From contig CM043960.1 of NCBI GenBank assembly GCA_014529385.2, positions 121,553,543 through 121,617,542 of the forward strand: DNA of 64,000 bases, in the 5' to 3' direction. The position numbers and the translations under genes are program-made. Each line of letters begins with the position of its first letter. Position 1 is the stretch's first letter. This document shows positions 41,894 to 55,421 of the stretch, in pieces. The stretch comes from Adiantum capillus-veneris. Taxonomy: Eukaryota; Streptophyta; Polypodiopsida; Polypodiales; Pteridaceae. The notes beneath the pieces are model-generated. The model saw only the letters and a list, made by a program, of their open reading frames with translations. It ran no database searches and was not told the origin of the DNA.

Positions 41894-44372
41894 CATGGCA
41901 CGCCCCTATAGTGGATTTCGTAGAAATCCGACTCGGATTTATACATCCCTTGATCAAAACATCATGACAAAATAAAGTTCAATAACTACAATTATTGTTC
42001 ATTCTAAAAAGACTAAATGTTGCATCATTTCTCCATAATCTCAGAAACAGTAACAGTTTCAGTTTCAGAAATTGGAACTTCTACTGGTTCAGAAGTCTCC
42101 CCAGCTGAAACTGTAAATTTTGCTAAAATATCTTCATCAACCTGCAATTTTGGCTCAGCATGTGACTTCTGTTCCAATTCTAATTCCATGTTATGACCTG
42201 GTCTCTCTGAACATTCAGCCTGCTCTGTACCCTGTTACTGCTCTTCAATGACTAGCTTCTCCTTGTGCTTTACTTTAAGCTCTTGTATCTGCTTAATCCA
42301 AAACTATCTCTCCTTTTTCAGTTGAGCTATCTCCACCAGCAAATTTGCTTCATGTGCACTTACAAAGCCTGTCTTCACCACTTCATATGGATGCTTCACA
42401 ACATTATTCAATCTTGCTCTCATGTATTGCAGACTTCCTCCATTGTGTGCTTGAATTGTTGCCTAAGAACGTGCACATCTCCCTCTAACATCAACACTCC
42501 AGTAACATCTAAATCTTCATGAGACAATACCTGTTTCTCTATGTCCAACAAAGGTTGAAGTCTTTGTTAAAGCACTAAATTCTGAACCTACAATTCCACA
42601 TTTGTACTAGCCAACTGCTCTAATTCATTGCTGACTTTACCTTCCAAAGTCATGGTCCACTCTTTGAACAGTCCCAAGGACAATTTGACCTTGGCCAATT
42701 CATCTTGATGTTTCCCCACAACAGTTTGCATTTCTTATTTATGCTGACTCTTCAAATTCTCCATCTGTATAGTCAAATTCTTGACCATATCAACCTGTTC
42801 CTGCAATAAAACCTGAGTTGCCCCTGTTTTGATCATTGCATGTACTTGATTATCCACCTGTAAGCTGCTGTTTTTGCACAAACTTCTTAACATGTGCAAA
42901 CATCTGCATAGCCATGTCAACATCATCAATGTCCCCCACTTCCTGAGCCTTAACATCATATCCAGGAACAAAATCTAACTGCCTAACTGCCTTGAGCATA
43001 TCATTGTCCACTTTCCTTTTCTTTGAAAAATTGAACAACTTTCCCAACTTAGTGGTTGTCTCTTTATCCTTATTACTCATGATAGGCCTATTCAAATATG
43101 GGATAGAAGTAACCATACCTAAATTTTGCACAGCCTTTAGAGCCTCCTCCTCCTCTAAATATCTAGCTTTGACTAGGAACTTGAAAGAATCCATTTGCTG
43201 CTTGTTCTCCAACATATCTAATGGCAAATCCAACTTCCACCCTGTATTTTGATTTTTCTGCATATCCAAAATTCTACCCAAGTCACTGGTAAACTACTCA
43301 TCACCTACATCCCTAATTGCACTAGGACCTTGTAAGGAAAACTAAACATTGCTGCCAAAAATACAAAAAGTCTGGTACAGTTCTGAGCTTTCCTTTTATC
43401 TGACATATACACCTCAGCAGAAATCTTATCAAACAGCCAATTAACCCAATTAACTTTGCCCCCCTATTCTGCAAAGCACAGTGGTCCATAATTCTCTTTT
43501 GACATGTAATCAAACTTAATAAAAAAGCACAACCTTTCAAGGTACCACTTTAACTACTCCCTTCTGATAAAATGAAATTCCTAAGCATGTAGTATTTTCT
43601 GTTACCTTCAGTGGGACCAAACTCTTGTTTCAACAAAATTTTAGAACACTTAGGGATGGTGGTACTCCCTTTTGATGGTAACTTAAACACCTAAGCTACC
43701 AAATCAAGGGTAAGAGAGACAGTACTGGAAATCATACCCTTTGTTTTCCTAATAATATCAAGATGAGCCTTGGCATAGTAGTTATTCCTCCAGTCATCCC
43801 ATGGTAACATAGCAAAATCCTGCAATCCGATGGTCTGCAACTACAAATCCAACTGCACCTTAAAATCCATGAAAGGCTCCATGAGAGATTGTTGGAGCTC
43901 TCGGCCGCACTGCGAGGAGTACCCACGGGTGTATCCTCATCTCTAGACACTTCTTCCCCCTCCGGGCTGCTTACATCCACAGTCACAGCTTGCCCCTTGC
44001 GTCACAAACGCCTTGGTGGCTCATCTTGCTCCAACTCAGGCTGCATGGCGCTACTTTGCTTCCCGCGTACCATTGCTACAGGTGAACGCAGAGGTGGTGT
44101 GTATTGGAAAAAATTAGGCGTCCACATGTGGTAAGTATGAGAGCGACAGGAGCGATTGATGGTGCCTTCGATTAGCTCACCCTCCACTAAGAATACCTTG
44201 CACAAGGGATTCACTTAAGGTGAAATTATCCCTCAGTTCAAAATCCTTTTTTAAATTATCCTCCTTAAAAATTTCGATCCAAGAACATCCGATTTGGAAA
44301 ATTCCGACACACAAAATTCCAATCCACAAAAATCCGATCTGGCAGGCATATCTGATATGATAAAATCCTACT
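41894..44372 (-). other. gypsy-IV extra region between pol and 3' LTR
   Basis: About 2.4 kb with coding-like minus-strand stretches, e.g. 42850-43281 (KFLVKARYLEEEEALKAV, FNFSKKRKVDNDML), 43322-43540 and 42735-42971, the last coiled-coil-like. No env, RNase H or other known domain is recognised. Some Ty3/gypsy branches carry an extra gene here (Athila env-like, for example); whether this is such a gene or captured sequence is open. It is broken. Confidence 0.55.
44215..44370. repeat. Cluster of AAATTCCGA / AAATCCGATCT motifs
   Basis: At least five spaced copies of a degenerate ATCCGATYT / ATTCCGAC motif. The same motif family recurs within the gypsy-IV LTR (41785-41865 and 61560-61660). Confidence 0.55.
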
Positions 44373-45967
44373 CTAGATGCTGCACTCACCCAATTGTGGA
44401 ACCTTACAGTCTGACTCTAGTAACCTGTTGTTTGGTGCACCTCTCTGAGTGACATAGTGAGAATCAACATTCTTCAGAAGCACATTCCTTGGAAAATTTG
44501 AAGAAGTCTCATACCTTTTATCTACATTGTATTCTGAAAACTGTTCAGGGAAAATCAATCCTGCTAAAGGCCAATTTAAATGTGGTGATTTCCCTTGAAA
44601 TTTTTTCATTTTGAACCCATTAACAGATTTTTCAACTCTTGTGCCAAAAACATCAACAACTATAAATGTTCCCTGGCCCATATCCTGAACAATTTTATAA
44701 GGACCAATATATCTTAAAGTGAGCTTTCCTGGATGTGGTCCCAATCTGGAGTTATACAGCATAACCCAGTCTCCCACCTGAAAAGCTTTACACTTAACAT
44801 TCATGCTTACCCAAGCCTTTCTCCTTCTTTGAATCACCTCAGAGATATATGAACTAATCAATTTGTCTTCTTCCAGCTGCATCAAGTACTTGCTCCTATA
44901 ATTCACTGACAACTTAGGACTCATTTCTCAGCACTGATTTGAAGACTCGAAACTACAAATTCCATAGGAACTACAGCTTACAACCCATAAACCAATTTAA
45001 AAGGAGTCATTCTTGTTGTGACCTTGAAAGCTGTCCTAAAAGACCATAATGTTGAATCAAGCTTCTGGTGCCAATCCTTCTTATTGTCCTAAACAATTTT
45101 CTTCAATATCCTCACCAATGTCTTATTTGTACTTTCAGCCTATCCATTAGCTTGAGGATGATAAGCTGTGGACTTCCTGTGCATTATCATGTGAGTTTTT
45201 GCTAACTCGGTAATCACCTCATTCAAAAAATGACTACCTCTGTCAGTGACCAACTCTACAGGACATCCAAATCGAGACACAATGTTGTGATAGAGAAACT
45301 TAGCAACACTATCAACTTTATTGTCTTTCACAGCCACTGCTTCAACCCACTTGGTGCAATAATCAGTAGCTACCAAAATGTACCTACATCCCCTATTGGT
45401 GGTAGGCTTTACAGGTCCCACAAAGTCCATACCCCACTTTTGAAAAGGTTCCAGAGGTAAAATAGGATGATTTGTCATTCTATCTCTGGCATCTGGTTGA
45501 CCTAACTTCTGACAAATCACACAGCTTTTAGCATACTCATGAGCATCTTTTAACAGAGTGGGCCACCATAATCTAGCTTGCAAAACTTTTTTGCATGTAA
45601 TATCCCCAGAAAAATGTCCTCCAGCTGTTCATGAATGAGCCTCCTGTAAAACAACTCTTTTTTCAAAGTCTAGAATGCACCTTCGAATTACCTTATCAAT
45701 TCCTTTTCTATACAATGCCCCTTCTATTACCAAAAATGGTCGACTCTTTAAAGCAAACTTTCTTCTCTGATCTCCTGAAAATCCGATTGGCATTGTACCA
45801 TCTGTCAAAAATATGAGCAGTTGATCATACCATGATTCAAAAACTGAATTCTGAACATCAAATAGATCAGCATCTGGTAAATGATCAGAAATCCCTGTTG
45901 GTTCCTCTCCTGTATCAATTCTACTTAAATAATCAGCTATGGCATGCTCTTTGCCAGGAGTGTGCAC
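44373..45967 (-). pseudogene. gypsy-IV integrase and tail
   Basis: Zinc-finger end CVICQKLGQPDAR, catalytic core MDFVGPVKP, VTDRGSHFLNEV and HPQANG, then the SH3-like tail FQVGDWVMLYNSRLGPHPGK with LTLRYIGPYKIV. Upstream ADYLSR marks the RNase H end. A fossil with several breaks. Confidence 0.88.
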
Positions 45968-47427
45968 AATGACAAAATCAAACTCCTACAACAACAACAT
46001 CCATCTTGCTAATCTGCCTGTTACTAGCAATGGCTTCTTAATCAAGTAAAGCAATGCCTAATGGTCCACATAAAAAATAACTCTGTTGCTCAACAAGTAA
46101 TGTCTGAATTAATTTAAAGCATAGACCATACCAAGAGCTTCCCTTCTTGTCATAGCATAATTTCTCTCAGTTGATGTTAACACCCTACTAGCATAATAAA
46201 CAGGTCGAAACCATCCCCTAACTTTTTCTTGCATAAGGACAGCACCAATGGCCATATCCAAGGCATCAACAAAAACATGAAAAGGTAATGATCAATCAAG
46301 AGGTTGTAATATTGGTGCTACAGAAAGCATCTTCTTTAACATCTGGAATAATTCTCTTGAGGTTCAGCCCACACAAAAGGTATATTCTTCTTTGTCAAAT
46401 GAGTAAGAGGCATACAAACATTGGCTAAATATCTGACATATCTAGCATGCCATTTCACCTGACCAACAAACCTGCTAACTTCCTTAACATTAACTGGAGC
46501 TTTTGCTGCTTTGATCACTTCAATCTTCTTCTCATCAATAGACATCCCTTCATAAGAAACCACACGACCCAAAAGTACTCCACCCTGAACAGAAATAACA
46601 CTCTTGAAAAGGTTAAGACACATTCTGAATTGTCGACACCTTTCAAAACACAACCTCAGATGTTGCAAATGAAGGTCTTTCTTTCCAAAGACAGAAAATT
46701 CATCCACAAAGACTCTCATGAAATCCTGCAAATATGGTTCAAATGTCTCATATGTTGTAAAGTTGAATGATGGTGGTCCATTTTTTAGTCCAAAATTCAT
46801 CACTGTAGATGCAAAAGCACCCCACTCATTTATAAAAGTTGTTTTGTGTTGATCCCCTTCAGCCACCTTAATCTGATTATACCCTGAGAATCCATCCAAA
46901 AAGCTATATATTTCTTTGTCTGCTACAGCATCCAATATATCATCACAATATGGCATTGGGAAAGGATCAGTAATAGTGGCTGCATTCAAGTTTCTGCAAT
47001 CAACACAAAATCAGATTTTTCCATTCTTCTTGGGAACCACAATGATTGGTGACAACCATGTAACCTCATGAATGGGTTTGATGAAGCCAACAGCTAACAA
47101 CTTATCAATCTCCTGTTTAACTTCTGCTGCAAAATTTGGGTTCATTCTATACCTCTATTGCAAAATCGAAATTGCATCCTCCTTCAGATTAATATGATGT
47201 TGATGCAAACCAGGATCTATACCTTTCACTTCAGAATAATCCCAGGCAAAAACATCTTTATACTCCTTTAATAGCTGGAACAACTCATGAAAAAACTGTC
47301 CATCCACATGAATACTGACCTTGACAATCTTAGGATCCTCTTCAGTACCCAAATTAAGGTCCTTCAATTCATCTTGCTTAACTCTAGGTGATGCTCCAAA
47401 TCTTTTATTATAAATCTTCTCAGCCAA
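45968..47427 (-). pseudogene. gypsy-IV reverse transcriptase and RNase H part
   Basis: Shows FAWDYSEVKGIDPGLHQH at the start of RT, then PMPYCDDILDAVADKEIYSF, FSGYNQIKVAEGD and KTTFINEWGAF. The order and spacing are those of Ty3/gypsy RT. A fossil with several breaks. Confidence 0.85.
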
Positions 47428-47453
47428 ATCCCTTGCTTCTTTTTCCTCCTGCT

Positions 47454-48480
47454 CTACAGCACCTCCCTAGTAGTAGGAACTAAAGTCCGATCCACCAACT
47501 GCACCAAGTCAAATCCCTGAATTGCCTGTCTAGGTACTAATTCAAAATATGCTAACTCCTCCTCTTCCTCTCTCTCTAAGATACCATCAACATCAACTTC
47601 AAAGACTGGTACAATGGTTGGCTTGGCTCTTAAGAATGCTTCTTCTTCATCATCTGCCACTTCTTCTGCCAAATTGATGGACTGAGCATACAATGGTCGT
47701 TCCTTGAAAGGAATATTCTTTATTCCCAACATAGGGATTGCAATTACCTGCTTTCCTTTTTTATAACAACTTCATTTTCTCCCCAATCCTGCTTAACTTT
47801 AGCCAATCTGAACCAAGGCCTTCCCAATAACATATCATAGGAGGTATTACCCTTCTCCATTTTCAACACAACAAAGTTCACCAGAAATTTAATTCCTGCA
47901 ATGTAAATAACTTGCTGCCTCAGAATCCCCAAGGGTTGAACTCTCCTCTGATCTGCCATCTTTACCTGAAAGGGTGCTGGCTCCAATTTACCTAATTTCA
48001 TCTTATGGTAAATACACTCAACCAATATATTGACTCTAGATCCTCCATCTAATAACACTTCTTCAAACAAAGTACTTTGAAATACCACCTTAATCACCGG
48101 AACCACAAAATTCACATTGGCTAGATCAACATTATTGACAACAGTCTCTAGTATGTGCTTTGTTGAATCTGAAGATTCTTTGCCTAACAATCTAGTCAAC
48201 AACTTGTCTTTGAAGGCTGGAACCAAACACAATAATTGATCCAAAGAAAGCTGTAAGGGAGAGTTTATTAATACCTCAAACCAATCCTTATCATCCTTGG
48301 ATACTGAAGGTTTCTCATAATGCTGCTGCAGTATATCCTCTTCACTATTGGAAGGAATGTCATCCACCTTCTATTGATGTTGTTCCCTATGAACCTGTTT
48401 CTGAACTTGATCCCGGATTCCCTTTTGCTCCTTCCAGTCAATAGGACCTTTTCTCTTTGATCCAGTAACCTCCATAACAT
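47454..48480 (-). pseudogene. gypsy-IV protease region
   Basis: Contains the retropepsin-like active site LLDGGSRVNIL and the later LGRPWFRLAKV, as in gypsy-II and gypsy-III proteases (DGGA, LGRPW). It is part of the fossil element. Confidence 0.82.
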
Positions 48481-48699
48481 CTATCTCCTCCTATTCCCTA
48501 GCTGAAGTACAATCACTAGCCCATTCATCACAATGCTCTTGCATTTGCTGCTTCTGATTTTCTTCCACTAACTCCTCTTCTGGTTGTTGCTCAGCAATAT
48601 CAATGATAATGACATTGACTTGAGCAGGTGGTTGATTTTTTTGTTGAGGCTGTGGGTTAACTTGCCGATTATCCTAATTATAAAGTACCATTGGTATTC

Positions 48700-49867
48700 T
48701 CCTCTCCTCTCGATGTTTCACCCATAAAGCACAATTCAGACCAACCCAATGGTCTAGTGCACCACAATACACGCATGGAATAATACCTGGTGGTCTTCTT
48801 TGGTTGTTATCCTGATTTCTCCAAGGTGGTCTGGGAGGTCAAGGGGGTCTTTGAAATGGTGGTCTCCCCCTGGAAGGAGCAACCTGATTGGTTTCAACAT
48901 CATTTCTCCCTCTTCCTGGATTAGAAGTAGGTATACCTCTATTGTGGGGATTATACCAACACTGAGCTATTTTATGTCCTTCTCTTTCACAAATCTCACA
49001 ATATTGCTTCTGCTTGGGAGCCACAATGGAATACCCAATTTTCTTCAACTGATGATTAACTCCTCCCCTTTTTCCTTCTTTTCCTTTTCTGCTTATTACT
49101 GCCCTGCTTCGTCTTCTTATGTTTCACTTTACTACTTCCAGTCTCACCATCGGATAACTCCTCGAAATCACTTTCTGAATTAACCTCAAACTCAGAATTA
49201 GACTCATTCTTTGATTCAAAACTAGCCCTACTCCTGTTTTTTGTCTTGGTCATACCAAGTCATTTTTCAACTCTGGCTGCCACTATGACCAAATTATCGA
49301 AGCCACCGACAATGTCAATGCTTGCCATAGCATTCTTTAATCCTTTTCTTATTCCTTTCAAGAAATAACCTGCTAGCATCTCATTTGTGGGTCTTTCATT
49401 GCCCTGTAATTTGTCCACCAAAATTCTAAATTTCTGAGTATAATCTTCTACCAACATATTCCCTTGTTTGCTATCCCTAATTTTCTTTAAAATATCAGTC
49501 GGAGTTTTCTTCTTCCGAAATCTTTGAATGCAACCCTGAGGGCAGCATAGGTTGCAAAGTGTACAATTCCATATTGGCTAAAACAACACATTGCCTTGCC
49601 TTCCAGTGTTGCTGCAAATTGTTGAAACTTTATATCATCTCCATATACAACCTGATGTCCACTTGCTTGCCACTTGGTCTCAAATTGGGCCACATGACAA
49701 TCAGAATCCTCACCAAACTTTCCTCTAAAATTTGATGCCTTAACCTTGGGTTTAGGAGGTGGTTGAGCCATGGGAGGGGGCTGAGGTACTCTCCTTGGTC
49801 TTTGCCTGGTAGATACCTGTAATGGGTCAAAGTGAAGTCTTCTTCTACTTCTTGCAGATCTTACTGT
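48700..49867 (-). pseudogene. gypsy-IV gag
   Basis: A proline-rich start followed by FRGKFGEDSDCHVAQFETKW, LEGKAMCCFSQYG, then EDYTQKFRILVDKL and CCHC-type knuckles CEICEREGHKIAQC and CVYCGALDHWVGLNC. The N-terminal portion continues beyond gypsy-III at 61003-61216. Broken. Confidence 0.82.
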
Positions 49868-52457
49868 TGAAGGCGGGTCCGGGGCAGGCAACAAGAAGAG
49901 TGGCCTCTAAGCACCCTTCTAGGCTCCCGTGCTGCTCAATTGGGTTGGGGTTGGAAAAAACAACAAACACACACACAAACCCGCAACCTAACCCTACACA
50001 AATTTGGGGCACCACCTAGTTTTGGATGCGAACTAGGACGCGTAGAGAGAGAGAGAGAGAGAGAGAGAGATAGTGCTCCGGCTGCTTTAAAATGTATCAG
50101 TCGTGATCAAGCAAACACAATTATATATGTAAGAAAGAGAGAGAAGGGGATGCTTGTTGCATTAATACCTTCTTACAAATCTGTCACGACCAATCAAAGT
50201 GAGATTAATATTTGTTGAACATAGCTTGAGTAAATTACACCACAACACATCACAAGAAAAGCCACCCCAATCACTATCTTAAGGGCAAGGGAGTCCTCTC
50301 CACCCTGTTGCCCTCTTATAGTATGTGGAATCTATGGCTGAATTGATGACAACACCCAGAGACAAGCTATCAAGAACTTAAAAAACACCAAGACACTTAC
50401 ACATCATTGTTGTCCATTACTTCACGTTGGAAGAGAGACAAAGTATCCAAGCTTAGTCAAAATCCACCCTCCTTGATTCAGCAAATGTTGGGCTTACACT
50501 AGTAGGAGAAATGATAGATTTCCTACTCTCAATTGAATGATCACTCTCTCTTACAATGGCATAGAGTTTCCTTGCTAATCACCCCTAATACAACACATGC
50601 ATATGCATAAGACAATGAACTTCCACTCAAGAGCTCCTTCTAGAGAGGTTGAGCTTGGCTTCTCAAGCTATAGCATAGTGCTCTTGCTTATGGCTCCCCC
50701 CCTTTTGTGCTAGCTACACCCTCCTTTTATAGCAATTTTGAGGGCTAGTGTTACTCCTCTAACCATGGTTGGGTTAGATTTTCAACACTTATCTAATTTC
50801 TTTTGCTTGGAATTAGCAAGAAGTTGGTGTGGATAGATGAAGAAGAGAGAGAGGAGAGAAGTGGAGGTGATAGGACTTTTCATAGTAGGTTATTGTTAGT
50901 AAATTAGTAGAGTTAGTATTTTTATTGATTTACAAATGGAATTGGATATTTACAATGGGAGTATCCAAGTAGGATACAAATAAGGAAGAAAAAACTCTTA
51001 ATAGGTAAGAAAATATGGATTTCTTACAATGTTGATGCTCCAAGTGTCTTGAGTAGGGTCAATTTTGACGCTTGTTGACGGTCCACTAGCTTTGATGGTA
51101 CGTTTTTTCTCCACTCTTGACCTTCCTTGGGAGCCAAGGTAAGTGAACATGAGTAATCAATCACCATGATGCTGTCTTTCAAGAGAAGAGGCTGAATTTT
51201 GTGGTTTTTTGATAGATATGGGTAATATGGATGAGGAAAAATGAGACTAGGTGGTCAATTTTGGAATGGAAGTGTGTGTAGGAGACATGAGTTCACCATG
51301 GTTTCTCTTATTCTTCAAGGTTGAGAAGAAGGTGAGTAGGGTGCAGAGAGGAGTGGTGAGAGAGGTGGGGATGATGAGTGGAGAAGTGTGTGTGAAAGAG
51401 GAAAATGATAAAGTGGAAGAGGGAGTGTGGCTGCATAGCATGGGCAAACTGGGGTCCACCAATAAAATCATAGCTCACAGCTCGTAGCTCAAAAAAATAT
51501 GAAAATATTTGAGGTAAAAATTCAGCCCACGAGCTACAACTTTTGTTTGTATCACCTTTTCAAATTCGGAGAGCATGTGATCTTTAAAAATTCAGCAAAA
51601 CCGACTGTTTTTTTCCACTACACAAAGTCTTTGTGAGGTCCTTCTTTGGATGATTCTTTTGAATACCTCCAAGAGTGAGCCCCCCATAGTGCATGCATGC
51701 ATGCCACATACCCTTGACCTTATTTGGTAGGTCTATAATTGAAGATATTGTCGAGATCATGATATAAGTGATTAGTACAACTAAGAAAATCAAATATTGA
51801 GGGGTCTAAAAAAATATGTACATGTCAAATATAAATAATATAGGTTGAAAAACTATAAAGGGGTCAAAATAAATCTCTCTCATTATAAGTCTACCATAAA
51901 AAGATGAATATTTTTTGTGATCTAATTTATGAGAGTAATAGAGAATAGATGTAGGAAGGAAAAAATCACAATAGTGAAAAAATATAGAACTAGTTTTTTT
52001 GGATTTTTGTTGGGATGGAGTTACACCAAAAATAAGAGAAGCTTGCATGAAATTATTTTTATATGGAATAAAGAGTATGCAAAATGGTAAGAAAAAATAT
52101 GGTAATGGTGAGTCAATGTACATAGCATAAATAACACACCATAGGTAGAAATATTTAAATAAATACCAAAATAATTATGAAAAATCCTTTTATTTAGGCC
52201 CTATATACAATGAAATATTTACACACAAATGGGCCATAATATACTTATAATTTTTTATTTTTTATTTTTTTATTTTTTGGCTTAACTAACCCAGTGACTA
52301 GCTAATTGAGGGTTTTTAAGAAGATATGGGAAAAGTCCCCTAGCTCACACACAACTATATACAGTGAAATGGTAGGGATAGCCACAGTGTTTGGATGATT
52401 TTGGTAGGGTGGGTTAACTCACCATGGCAATTACGGAGAGCCGAAAAACGTCTATCA
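49868..52457 (-). repeat. gypsy-III 3' LTR
   Basis: 2590 bp, TGAAGGCGGG to TCTATCA in plus coordinates. It carries a (GA)n run of about 14 units at 50044-50071. Positions 50439-51419 show no difference from the partner LTR. Confidence 0.93.
50044..50071. repeat. (GA)n microsatellite in gypsy-III LTR
   Basis: About 14 GA units; the partner LTR has about 31 at the same site. Confidence 0.95.
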
Positions 52458-52475
52458 TTAGCCCTCCCCCAGGAT
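52458..52475 (-). other. gypsy-III polypurine tract
   Basis: On the minus strand CCTGGGGGAGGGCTAA directly precedes the 3' LTR. Confidence 0.8.
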
Positions 52476-54340
52476 AATGGTATATTCATGTACCATCATA
52501 AAGCATCTTTTCCAAAGAGAGTGCTTCAGAGTCCTTGATGAGATCTTCATTGTTTGGCCCCTCAGAATTTTGGCTGGAGTTACACTCATGCTGCCCTTTG
52601 ACAGATCTTTGGTAGATCCTTTGGTAGAAGGCGAATCAAATAGGGCTTCAAGCGATAACCATTTACCTTCCTAGAGTGCTCTTTCCCATTCAAGTCCATA
52701 AGTTGATAGTAACTTGAATTGAAAGCCTTCTTAACTATGTATGGCCCCTACCATCTAGTTTCAAATTTGGCATCAAAATGATTATCGAGTCGATTGTCAT
52801 ACCTTAGCACAAGATCTCCTTCATTGATGCCTTTGTCCTTTAGTTTCTTGTCGAGCTTCTCCTTCGCCTGCGTAGCTTTCCTCTTGTAGCACTCGTATGC
52901 TGCTTCTCTTTTCCACTCAAGCTCAGCTAAGGTAACAATTCAATCCATCCATGCTTCTTGATCATTTTGTGCACCTCTGCCATGAAGCCGTATTGTTGGG
53001 ATGTTGAGCTCAATTGGTTGCAAAGCTTCTTGACCATAGACTAGGTGAAATGGTGTAAACTCCGTGGCTTCCTTGTAGGTAGTCCGATAGGCCCACAATG
53101 CTCCATTCAAGAAGTCATCCCATAGCTTTGTCTTGTTCTTTACCATCTTTCGGATGATTCCTGCAATGATGCCATTAGCCTTATCTACCAAACCATTTGA
53201 CTAAGGGTAGTAGGGTGTGCTATGCCGATGTAGAATGTGAAGCTCATCACAGACTTCTGTGAGCAAGCCCTTTCTAAACCCTGGACCATTATCAGAAACA
53301 ATCTCCAAAGGTGTGCCAAATATACAACAAATGTGAGTGTAGACAAATTTACTCACTGTCCTCTCATTTACCTTTGCCACACTTAGTGCTTCCACCCACC
53401 TAGTCATATAGTCTACAACCACTAGAATGTAAAGTTTACCATTTTTTGTCCTAGGCAAAGGACCCATAGCATCAATGCCCCACTTTTCAAAGGGTCCATT
53501 TGCAAGCACGATTTGCCTTGGACCATAAACCAATCTTCTATTCCCATTTACCTGACAATTGTGACAACTTTTACACCAATGTTGGACATCCACATGCAGA
53601 CTTAGCCAAACATACCCCACAAGCAAAATCTTCTTCACAGTTAATTCTTGGGCAAAATGACCACCACATGCCTCTTCATGCAAACCTTTTAGAATGGATG
53701 GAATTTCCTCGATAGTTGGTACTCTTCTGCACACTTGATCCTTCCCTCTTTGATAGAGGGAGCCTTCTAGGAAGAGATAGAAACTTGTCTTCTTCATGAG
53801 TCTCCTATTCTGAGCTTTAGTGAAGTCTTGTGGAAACTCTCCCTCCAAAATGTAGCCAATAATGGGAGCCAATGACTCCAATCCCTGGTATCTCGGTTGC
53901 TTGACAGTTGCTGCCACCATGATGAACTGCACTTCTTTCTCAACACATGTAACTGCTTGTTGTGCAAGTAAATCGGCATCTTCATTTTGTTTCCTAGGAA
54001 TATGATATAGTTGCACTTCTTCAAACTGATTAAACATCTTACGAATGGCATGAACTTTTGTCCTTAAGCTTTCATTCTTGTATGCCCAAATGCCTAAAAT
54101 CTGTTTACAATGAGAAGTGCATCTTCTTTTACCATGAGACGTTGTATACCTTGGCCAATGCACATCTTCAAACCATGAAGTAGTGTGTCGTATTCTGCTT
54201 CATTGTTGCTAGTTGAACCTGGTAGATTGACCTTCTCTTTCATGACCGCCTCCCCACTTGGGTTGAGCAACACTAGCCCTCCCCCTACTTTTCCTGTGGC
54301 TCATCAAAAAACTCCATCAAAGAACAAGGTAAAAGCATTA
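52476..54340 (-). pseudogene. gypsy-III second RNase H and integrase
   Basis: Integrase with zinc-finger residues (GGHFAQELTVKK, CKSCHNCQ), core GIDAMGPLPRTKNGK and VSDNGPGFRKG, and the later FHLVYGQEALQPIELN. Upstream is a second RNase H part (HIPRKQNEDADLLAQQAV) matching gypsy-II. A fossil with several breaks. Confidence 0.88.
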
Positions 54341-54345
54341 GGAAT

Positions 54346-55421
54346 TTATTTTGGTGGTGGCAATGGTAGGGTCTTTACTTCAGGCACCTTAATCTCCTTC
54401 TCATGTACCCTATAAGTAAGGATCCCTGCCAATTGTGCACGCACACTATCTTCTACCTTGAAAGAGTATTGGAACTCTTGCAATTCCATAATCCACTTTG
54501 AGATCCTAGTGCTAAGATTCATTAGAGATGACACCCAAGGAAACAAATTTTCTGCAGCGTGAGAATTACAAAAGGTTTTGGTAGCAAGTAGGATCTAAAC
54601 TTTCTCACCGCAAACATGAGAGAAAGCATCATGAGTTCTGAATCCGTGTAGCCTCTCTCCAAAGCATTCATGACCCTACTAGCAAAGTAGATGGGTCCAA
54701 TCCTGCTACTGTGGGGATCTTGTTGTAATAAAACTGCACCAATTGTTTCCTTCCCAACACTAGAGCTAACAAAGAATGTGTACTCCCAACAAGGAGGCAT
54801 GAGTGTTGGTAGCTCTGACAAAATGACTTTAATGTTACAAAAGTACTCTTCAAGCTCATCAGACCATGCAAATTCTACTTGTTGTGTCAAATTTTGCAAA
54901 GGATGAAGCAACTCCGAAGCTAAGTGAATAAAGCGTGACATATACTTCACCTTTTGAATAAATGAGATGACCTCTTTGAGATTCTTGGGTGATGGGAGCT
55001 CAATAAGAGCCTTTGCCTTTGAAGGATCCACCTCAATTCCTTTATAGGAAACCTTGTGACCAAGCAAGATCACTTCATCCTCACCTATGTGACACTTGTC
55101 GGGGTTGAGTTGACCTCCCATGTCGTAGAGCTTGTTTAAACCTTCTTCTACCCTTTGTAGATGCAATGATTTTGAGCTATAAATGCAAAAATCATCAATA
55201 AAAACCCTAATGGACTTTTCAAAGAATGCTTGAAACACCATGTTCATGAAGTGTTGGAAAGTTGCAGGAGCATTTGTCAGTCCAAATGGCATGACTCTAA
55301 AAGCATAACAACCCCAAGGAGTGATGAAGGTTGTTTTCAACTGATCTTCCAATGCGATACCTATTTGAAAGTAACCCGAGTAGCCATCACACACTGTACT
55401 TCTCATGACCAGCCACCTCAT
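54346..55421 (-). pseudogene. gypsy-III reverse transcriptase and RNase H
   Basis: CDGYSGYFQIGIALED, FRVMPFGLTNAPATF, the catalytic VFIDDFCIYS and the RNase H segment YFASRVMNALERGYTDSE. Very close to gypsy-II in order and wording. Confidence 0.9.

Noticed and set aside
41894-44372. Envelope gene in gypsy-IV
   Set aside because: No signal peptide, paired membrane segments or env-like motif could be seen.
51251-51487. Open frames on both strands in the gypsy-III LTR, repeated at 59789-60049
   Set aside because: They lie on both strands in the identical LTR tract, with no motif; chance openness is enough.
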